Of a DNA stretch of 56,487 nt, positions 52,159 through 56,487 are shown one piece after another. The notes beneath the pieces were generated by a model that made no database searches, was not told the DNA's origin, and was given only the letters and a program-made list of their open reading frames with translations. A program made the translations under genes and the position numbers. Location of the stretch: assembly GCA_944332075.1 (NCBI GenBank), contig CALVJL010000010.1:1-56487 (forward strand), given 5' to 3'. Source of the DNA: an uncultured Bacilli bacterium. Lineage in GTDB: Bacteria > Bacillota_I > Bacilli_A > RFN20 > CAG-449. Positions within the stretch are counted from its first letter, which is position 1, and each line of letters opens with the position of its first letter.

Positions 52159-53190
52159 ATGTCAAATAAAGTTAAAATTGCAATTAATGGTTTTGGCCGT
52201 ATTGGTCGTTTAGCTTTAAGAAGAGCTTACGAAGACGGCGGATTTGAAGTTGTTGCTATCAACGATTTAACAAGTCCAAAAGAATTAGCTTACTTACTTA
52301 AGTACGATTCTGCTCACGGAACCTTCAACCACGAAGTTTCATGCACTGAAACAGCTATCGTTGTTGATGGCAAGGAAATCCCAGTTATCGGTAATCCTGA
52401 TCCATCAAAACTTGAATGGGCAAAATATGGTGCTGAAATCGTTCTTGAATGCACAGGTAGATTAAAAGGCGCTAAGGATGCAGTTATCCACGTCACCGCT
52501 GGCGGTGCAAAAGGTGTCATCATCTCCGCTCCATCAGATAAAGAAACTCCTACTTTCGTCTATGGTGTCAATACTGATAATTTAACAGCTGACATGAAGG
52601 TTATTTCTGGTGCTTCATGCACTACTAACTGCTTAGGCCCTGTTATGAAGGTTATCGAAGACAAGTTCGGTGTTACTGGTGGTTTCATGACTACTGTCCA
52701 CGCATATACAAATGACCAAACTACTCTTGACCTTCCTAAGAAAGGACAATTAAGAAGAGGTAGAGCTGCTGCTCAAAACATCGTTCCTACTACAACTGGT
52801 GCTGCTAAAGCTATCAACCTTGTTATCCCATCATTAAAGGGAAGATTACAAGGCGGTGCTGTCCGTGTTCCAGTTCTCGATGGTTCATTAGTTGACTTAT
52901 CATTAAAATTAAATAAGAAAGTCACTGTTGAAGAAATGAACGCTGCTATGAAGGAAGCTTCAGAAGGCGCATTAAAGGGTGTCTTAGGATACACTGAAGA
53001 TCAAATCGTTTCTAGCGATATCATCGGTATCACATGTGGTTCATTATTTGATGCAACTCAAACAATGATCTATGACAACCCAGAAGGCGAACAATTCGTT
53101 AAAGTCGTCGCTTGGTATGATAATGAATATTCATATACTTGCCAAATGATGAGACTTGCTAAGAAGTACGCTGAAATTTTAAGCAAATAG
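52159..53190 (+). CDS. gapA: Glyceraldehyde-3-phosphate dehydrogenase
   Basis: The 343-residue glycolytic enzyme oxidises glyceraldehyde 3-phosphate to 1,3-bisphosphoglycerate with NAD+. The Rossmann start NGFGRIGRLA and the Asp of AINDLT (NAD choice) are present, and catalytic Cys154 is in SCTTNC. AAGGAGG precedes the ATG. It has its own strong promoter and a terminator before pgk, so its expression can differ from that of the other glycolytic genes. High C-ending codon use. Confidence 0.98.
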   Translation: MSNKVKIAINGFGRIGRLALRRAYEDGGFEVVAINDLTSPKELAYLLKYDSAHGTFNHEVSCTETAIVVDGKEIPVIGNPDPSKLEWAKYGAEIVLECTGRLKGAKDAVIHVTAGGAKGVIISAPSDKETPTFVYGVNTDNLTADMKVISGASCTTNCLGPVMKVIEDKFGVTGGFMTTVHAYTNDQTTLDLPKKGQLRRGRAAAQNIVPTTTGAAKAINLVIPSLKGRLQGGAVRVPVLDGSLVDLSLKLNKKVTVEEMNAAMKEASEGALKGVLGYTEDQIVSSDIIGITCGSLFDATQTMIYDNPEGEQFVKVVAWYDNEYSYTCQMMRLAKKYAEILSK

Positions 53191-53242
53191 TCTCTATCAC
53201 TAGGGTAGCGAATAATAACGATAATTTAATTACGTAAAAAAG

Positions 53243-53270
53243 AGCACCCGGATTCTCGGGTGCTTTATTT
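53243..53270 (+). terminator. Terminator between gapA and pgk
   Basis: AGCACCCG pairs with CGGGTGCT around a 6-nt loop, then TTATTTAT. The tail has only a few consecutive T, so partial read-through into pgk-tpiA is plausible. Confidence 0.8.
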
Positions 53271-53286
53271 ATATAAGGAGAATAAT

Positions 53287-54495
53287 ATGAAATTAGTTAG
53301 AGATTTAGATGTCGCTCATAAGACCGTATTAGTCCGTTGCGATTTCAACGTCCCATTTGTTAACGGCGTCATCAGCGATGATAACAGAATCGTCTCAGCT
53401 CTTCCTACTATCAGAGAGTTATTACAAAAAGGCGCGAAAGTCGTTTTAATGTCTCACTTAGGAAAAGTTGATCACAAAGATCCTGTTAAATGCGAAGAAC
53501 AAAAGAAGAAAAATAATATGGCACCGGTCGCTAAGAGACTTGGTGAATTACTTGGCATGGATGTTAAGTTCTGCCCAGCTACTCATGGCGAAGAATTAAA
53601 AGCAGCTGTCGCTTCATTAAAAGATGGCGAAGTTCTTTTAATGCAAAATACTCGTTATGAAAAAGGCGAAACTAAAAATGATCCAGCTTTAGCAGCTGAA
53701 TGGGCTTCTTTATGCGATGCTTTCGTTATGGATGCTTTCGGTTCTGCTCATAGAGCTCACGCTTCAACATATGGCGTTCCTGAAATTTTAAGAAAAGAAG
53801 GAAAGCAAACAGCTATTGGTTACCTTGTTGAAAAAGAAGTTAAATCATTAGGAAAAGTTGTCCATGTTGATGATGACGGACGTCCTTTCATCGCAATTTT
53901 AGGTGGATTTAAAGTTTCTGATAAGATTAAAGTTATCGATTCTTTAGTTAAGAAATGCGATAAAATTATTATCGGCGGCGCTATGGCTTATACTTTCTTA
54001 AAAGCTATAGGTCATAAAGTTGGTCATTCACCAGTCGAAGACGATCAATTAGAATATGCTAAGGAGATGTATAAAACTGGAAAGATTATGCTTCCAATTG
54101 ATACAGTCATAGCTAATGATTTTGATAACCCAACCGATATCAAGATTATCAATAGTGATGAAATTCCTGATGGATATCAAGGAATGGATATCGGACCTAA
54201 GACTATCGAAGCTTATGTTAATGAAATTAAGAAAGCTAAGACCGTTTTCTGGAATGGACCTGTTGGTGTTTTCGAAAAGAAACAATTCCAAACTGGTACT
54301 ATTGCTATCTGCAAAGCTTGTGCTGAATTAAAAGGTAAAGCCTTTACAGTTATCGGCGGCGGCGATTCTGCTTCTGCTTGCAAACAATTTGGTTACAAGG
54401 ATGAATTCTCACATGTTTCTACTGGTGGCGGAGCATCTTTGGAGATGATTGAAAACGATGGCCACTTACCTGGAATCGATGTCATTGGTGACTAA
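53287..54495 (+). CDS. pgk: Phosphoglycerate kinase
   Basis: The 402-residue enzyme makes ATP from 1,3-bisphosphoglycerate. Blocks VLVRCDFNVPF, the MSHLGK loop, GGFKVSDK and the C-terminal GGGDSASA are present. I take the ATG at 53287, 6 nt after AAGGAGAA; a frame-compatible earlier ATG lies inside the terminator stem and adds residues that the family lacks. Length is normal. It ends one base before the tpiA start. Confidence 0.97.
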   Translation: MKLVRDLDVAHKTVLVRCDFNVPFVNGVISDDNRIVSALPTIRELLQKGAKVVLMSHLGKVDHKDPVKCEEQKKKNNMAPVAKRLGELLGMDVKFCPATHGEELKAAVASLKDGEVLLMQNTRYEKGETKNDPALAAEWASLCDAFVMDAFGSAHRAHASTYGVPEILRKEGKQTAIGYLVEKEVKSLGKVVHVDDDGRPFIAILGGFKVSDKIKVIDSLVKKCDKIIIGGAMAYTFLKAIGHKVGHSPVEDDQLEYAKEMYKTGKIMLPIDTVIANDFDNPTDIKIINSDEIPDGYQGMDIGPKTIEAYVNEIKKAKTVFWNGPVGVFEKKQFQTGTIAICKACAELKGKAFTVIGGGDSASACKQFGYKDEFSHVSTGGGASLEMIENDGHLPGIDVIGD

Positions 54496-54496
54496 C

Positions 54497-55252
54497 ATGA
54501 GAAAAAAATTACTTTTAGGCAACTGGAAGATGAATAAAACCATTGCTGAAGCCAAAGAATTCGCTTTAGCTTCTCATGGTATCGCCCATTACGCCAAAGA
54601 ACATAATATTTTAGTCGGTGTCGCACCTACTTACCTCTCTTTAGCAGTTGTTAAAGAAAATAGTGAGGATATGATTGTTGCAGCTCAAAACTGCCATTTT
54701 GAAGATCATGGTGCTTTTACCGGTGAAATTTCAATTCCAATGTTAAAGGAATTAAAAATTGACCATGTCATTATCGGACACTCTGAAAGAAGAACTTATG
54801 ATAATGAAACCAACGAAAAATGCAATAAAAAGATCAAAAAACTCTTAGAAAACGATATGGTACCTGTTTATTGCGTCGGTGAAACTTTAGCTGAATTCGA
54901 AGCGGGAAAAACTAAAGAAATCGTTGGAGAACAAGTTAGAGTTGGTTTAGCATCTCTTTGCGAAAAATGCGTTAGAAAAGTCATTATCGCTTATGAGCCT
55001 GTTTGGTCAATTGGAACTGGTAAAAATGCTTCAACCGAAATCGCTGAAGACATTTGCTCTTTCATCAGAGAAACTATCAAAGAAATGTATCCTGGCGCTG
55101 AAGAAGATGTCATGATTCTTTATGGTGGATCGGTTAAGCCGGAAAATGTTAAAGGTTATCTCCATCAAAAAGATGTTGATGGTGCATTAGTCGGCGGTGC
55201 TTCATTAAAGATTGATTCATTTGAAGCAATGGTTAAAAATCTTGCTGAATAA
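54497..55252 (+). CDS. tpiA: Triosephosphate isomerase
   Basis: The 251-residue enzyme interconverts dihydroxyacetone phosphate and glyceraldehyde 3-phosphate. The start GNWKMNKT, GHSERR with the catalytic His, and YEPVWSIGTGKNAS with the catalytic Glu are present. I place the start at 54497, one base after the pgk stop; the longer frame into pgk lacks the family N-terminus. No strong ribosome site is visible, so translation is probably coupled to pgk. Confidence 0.97.
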   Translation: MRKKLLLGNWKMNKTIAEAKEFALASHGIAHYAKEHNILVGVAPTYLSLAVVKENSEDMIVAAQNCHFEDHGAFTGEISIPMLKELKIDHVIIGHSERRTYDNETNEKCNKKIKKLLENDMVPVYCVGETLAEFEAGKTKEIVGEQVRVGLASLCEKCVRKVIIAYEPVWSIGTGKNASTEIAEDICSFIRETIKEMYPGAEEDVMILYGGSVKPENVKGYLHQKDVDGALVGGASLKIDSFEAMVKNLAE

Positions 55253-55281
55253 TAAAATAATTAAATAATTGATGAAAAAAT

Positions 55282-55322
55282 GGCAGATTGTGAAAAGGAG
55301 GGTATCACGGTCTGCCTTTTTT
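55282..55322 (+). terminator. Terminator after tpiA
   Basis: A 12-bp stem with two G-U pairs (GGCAGATTGTGA with TCACGGTCTGCC), followed by TTTTTT. The 11-nt loop contains AGGAGG. Confidence 0.85.
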
Positions 55323-55405
55323 GTATAAAGTTAATAAATAGTTAAAAAAATATTGATATTATCAACATTACCATGGTTATCATGGACTTGAAAGGAGGAT
55401 TTTTT
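55323..55405 (+). promoter_or_regulatory. Spacer before the Bax-inhibitor gene with two inverted repeats
   Basis: AT-rich. TTGATA-T-TATCAA lies close to 55353 and CCATG-GTTAT-CATGG at about 55371-55385. Either may be an operator. The -35 and -10 are not clear, although TATTAT is present in the first repeat. Confidence 0.4.
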
Positions 55406-56140
55406 ATGCCTCAAGTATATTTTGATAATAATGACAATAATCAAGCTGCGACTAGCAGCCATAATCCATTTGCTGCATCGTCATCAAGTAGCGCATCATT
55501 AACTGCTAAAACAATGCTCTATCTCTGCTTAGCAATTTTAATTAGCGGGGGAACAGCTGTTGGATTACCATATCTTTTAATTGCGGCAAAGGCTACTGAT
55601 TTATTCTATGGAATATTTATCGGATCCGCTATTGTCTTGCTAGTTCTTTCATTTATTATTAATTTTTTAATTCTTAGATCACAAAGTAAAGTGGTTCCGA
55701 TTATCCTGTTTGTAATTTATTCGTTAGCCTGGGGAGTGCTTCTCTCATCGTTTACTTTGATTTACCCATTAGAAACAATGGGATATGCATTGTTGGTAAC
55801 TGGAGCAATTTTCGGAGTAATGGGATTGTTTGGCTATTTAACAAAGAGAAGTTTGGAAGGATTTGGTGCGACATTAGCAATGTTAATGTTCGGAGCTATA
55901 ATCATTTCAATTATTAATATCTTTGTTGCTAGTTCAACAGTTGATTGGATTATCTCTTATGTTTTATTGGCGGTAGTTATCGGTTTTGTCGCTGTTGACT
56001 TCAATAGATTAAGAAGAATGAATGAGCTTCGGTTTAATCAAACAAATCTAGCGCTATTTATGGCGATTAATCTATACGTAGATTTTGCTTATATCTTCGT
56101 TAGAATACTTCCATTAATCGCAGCATCAAGAAGAAATTAA
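55406..56140 (+). CDS. Bax inhibitor-1 (TMBIM/YccA-like) family membrane protein
   Basis: The 244-residue protein has a polar, Asn/Ser/Ala-rich N-terminal tail of about 30 residues, then seven hydrophobic helices with the pattern of the BI-1 family, including the AVDFNRLRRMN-like segment late in the chain. Such proteins can be calcium-leak channels or act in membrane protease quality control. I choose 55406 because AAAGGAGG lies 10 nt upstream. It stands alone before the rRNA operon, with a terminator after. Confidence 0.82.
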   Translation: MPQVYFDNNDNNQAATSSHNPFAASSSSSASLTAKTMLYLCLAILISGGTAVGLPYLLIAAKATDLFYGIFIGSAIVLLVLSFIINFLILRSQSKVVPIILFVIYSLAWGVLLSSFTLIYPLETMGYALLVTGAIFGVMGLFGYLTKRSLEGFGATLAMLMFGAIIISIINIFVASSTVDWIISYVLLAVVIGFVAVDFNRLRRMNELRFNQTNLALFMAINLYVDFAYIFVRILPLIAASRRN

Positions 56141-56146
56141 AATTAA

Positions 56147-56166
56147 CCCGGATATCCGGGTTTTTC
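56147..56166 (+). terminator. Terminator after the Bax-inhibitor-1-family gene
   Basis: CCCGGAT pairs with ATCCGGG with no spacer, so the tip must open, followed by TTTTTC. A second small hairpin, AGGCT/AGCCT at 56193-56205 with a T-rich tail, backs it up ahead of the rRNA promoters. Confidence 0.8.
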
Positions 56167-56227
56167 TTTTCTTATTATATAAATATATATAGAGGCTTTC
56201 AGCCTTCATTTTTTCTTCTTTAAGAGA

Positions 56228-56242
56228 AGAAAGCGCTTTATC
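56228..56242 (+). promoter_or_regulatory. Second cre-like palindrome, upstream of the rRNA promoters
   Basis: The AGAAAGCGCTTTAT sequence here has the same AAGCGCTT core as the site at 20.76 kb, and deviates from a perfect cre at the same two positions. It lies about 45 bp before the first rRNA promoter candidate. Confidence 0.35.
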
Positions 56243-56283
56243 AAAAATATACAAAAAATAACGAAAATTTGTGAAAAAAGTTC

Positions 56284-56315
56284 TTGATTTAACCTTTTTG
56301 TTATGGCAATATATA
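56284..56315 (+). promoter_or_regulatory. Candidate rRNA promoter P1
   Basis: TTGATT (56284-56289) and TATATA (56310-56315), 20 bp apart, is a weak match. Its downstream sequence (AAAGCTGACCGCAAG) resembles that after P2 (AAAGCTGTCGCAAG), which suggests a duplicated promoter unit. Confidence 0.5.
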
Positions 56316-56375
56316 AAAGCTGACCGCAAGAAAGCAACAAGCAAAAAGATAACTTAAAAAAAGTGAAATTTCTTG

Positions 56376-56404
56376 TTGACAATAACTTGTCGGTGTAGTA
56401 TTAT
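56376..56404 (+). promoter_or_regulatory. rRNA operon promoter P2
   Basis: TTGACA (56376-56381), 17 bp, TATTAT (56399-56404), a near-consensus strong promoter reading toward the window end. Confidence 0.85.
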
Positions 56405-56442
56405 AAAAAAGCTGTCGCAAGCGAGAGCAATAAGGCAGCGAT

Positions 56443-56487
56443 TGATCTTTGAAAACTGAGTAGAAGAAGAAATTACGAAAACAACGT
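56443..56487 (+). other. 16S rRNA leader with boxA-like element, cut by the window end
   Basis: TGATCTTTGAAAACTGAG at 56443-56460 matches the boxA-type antitermination and processing region found just before 16S rRNA in Firmicutes. The mature 16S gene would begin shortly beyond 56487 and is not in the window. Confidence 0.8.

Noticed and set aside
55282-55322. Riboswitch-like hairpin with AGGAGG in its loop
   Set aside because: No start codon follows within range and a T-run comes directly after the stem, so a plain terminator of tpiA is the simpler reading.

Overview
The window looks like chromosome from a low-GC, strictly fermentative, anaerobic Gram-positive lineage, most likely an uncultured Bacilli or Erysipelotrichia-like gut bacterium related to the RF39/Acholeplasma-type groups. 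The evidence is the AT-rich intergenic DNA, strong AAGGAGG ribosome binding sites, TTGACA/TATAAT promoters, and the syntenies hprK-lgt-ppaX-trxB-whiA-gapA-pgk-tpiA and rpsL-rpsG-fusA-tuf. TGA is a stop and Trp is TGG, so this is code 11 and not the mycoplasma code. I saw no insertion sequence, phage gene or CRISPR array. The placement is inference from gene content.

Layout. 1-2.2 kb (minus): hpt, a DUF3810 membrane metallopeptidase and a ferredoxin. 2.4-5.7 kb: small membrane protein-cmk-der-gpsA. 5.8-11.5 kb: P-type ATPase, psuG, Fe-alcohol dehydrogenase and a degenerate M50 site-2-protease-like protein, with overlapping or closely spaced ends. 11.6-13.3 kb: a probably leaderless membrane gene and convergent PPi-dependent phosphofructokinase. 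13.4-17.9 kb: the str operon with a structured leader. 18.1-31.2 kb: three tandem RDD membrane proteins, an ABC importer (ATPase, a permease with a long charged N-terminal extension, second permease, two paralogous binding lipoproteins), a staphylococcal-nuclease-like lipoprotein and a repeat-containing OB-fold-like lipoprotein. 31.2-32.4 kb: uridine kinase, tRNA-Lys(CUU) and a histidine-less HPr (minus). 32.6-38.8 kb: pyruvate:ferredoxin oxidoreductase and a large Ser/Thr-linker lipoprotein (minus). 39.1-42.4 kb: pflA, a thioredoxin-like gene, and a pyruvate formate-lyase split into a catalytic subunit and a separate 77-residue glycyl-radical subunit. 42.5-44.2 kb (minus): CDF transporter and HdeD-like protein. 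44.3-52.0 kb: uvrA, hprK, lgt, ppaX, trxB, whiA and a small XRE regulator. 52.1-56.1 kb: gapA, pgk, tpiA and a Bax-inhibitor-1-family protein. 56.2-56.5 kb: tandem rRNA promoters and the 16S leader, cut by the window end.

How the genes work together. Sugar goes through a glycolysis that uses PPi at the phosphofructokinase step, then gapA/pgk/tpiA. Pyruvate can go through the oxidoreductase (electrons to ferredoxin) or through formate-lyase. HprK, a Ser46-bearing HPr-like protein without the phosphotransfer histidine, PpaX and cre-like palindromes suggest a Crh-style carbon control circuit whose PPi turnover touches the same pool as the glycolytic enzyme. The RDD/ABC/nuclease island, followed by uridine kinase and with hpt and psuG elsewhere in the window, reads as a nucleic-acid scavenging system. 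Lgt supplies the lipid anchor for its lipoproteins.

The two most notable observations are the split pyruvate formate-lyase and the nuclease-linked ABC import island with its extended permease.
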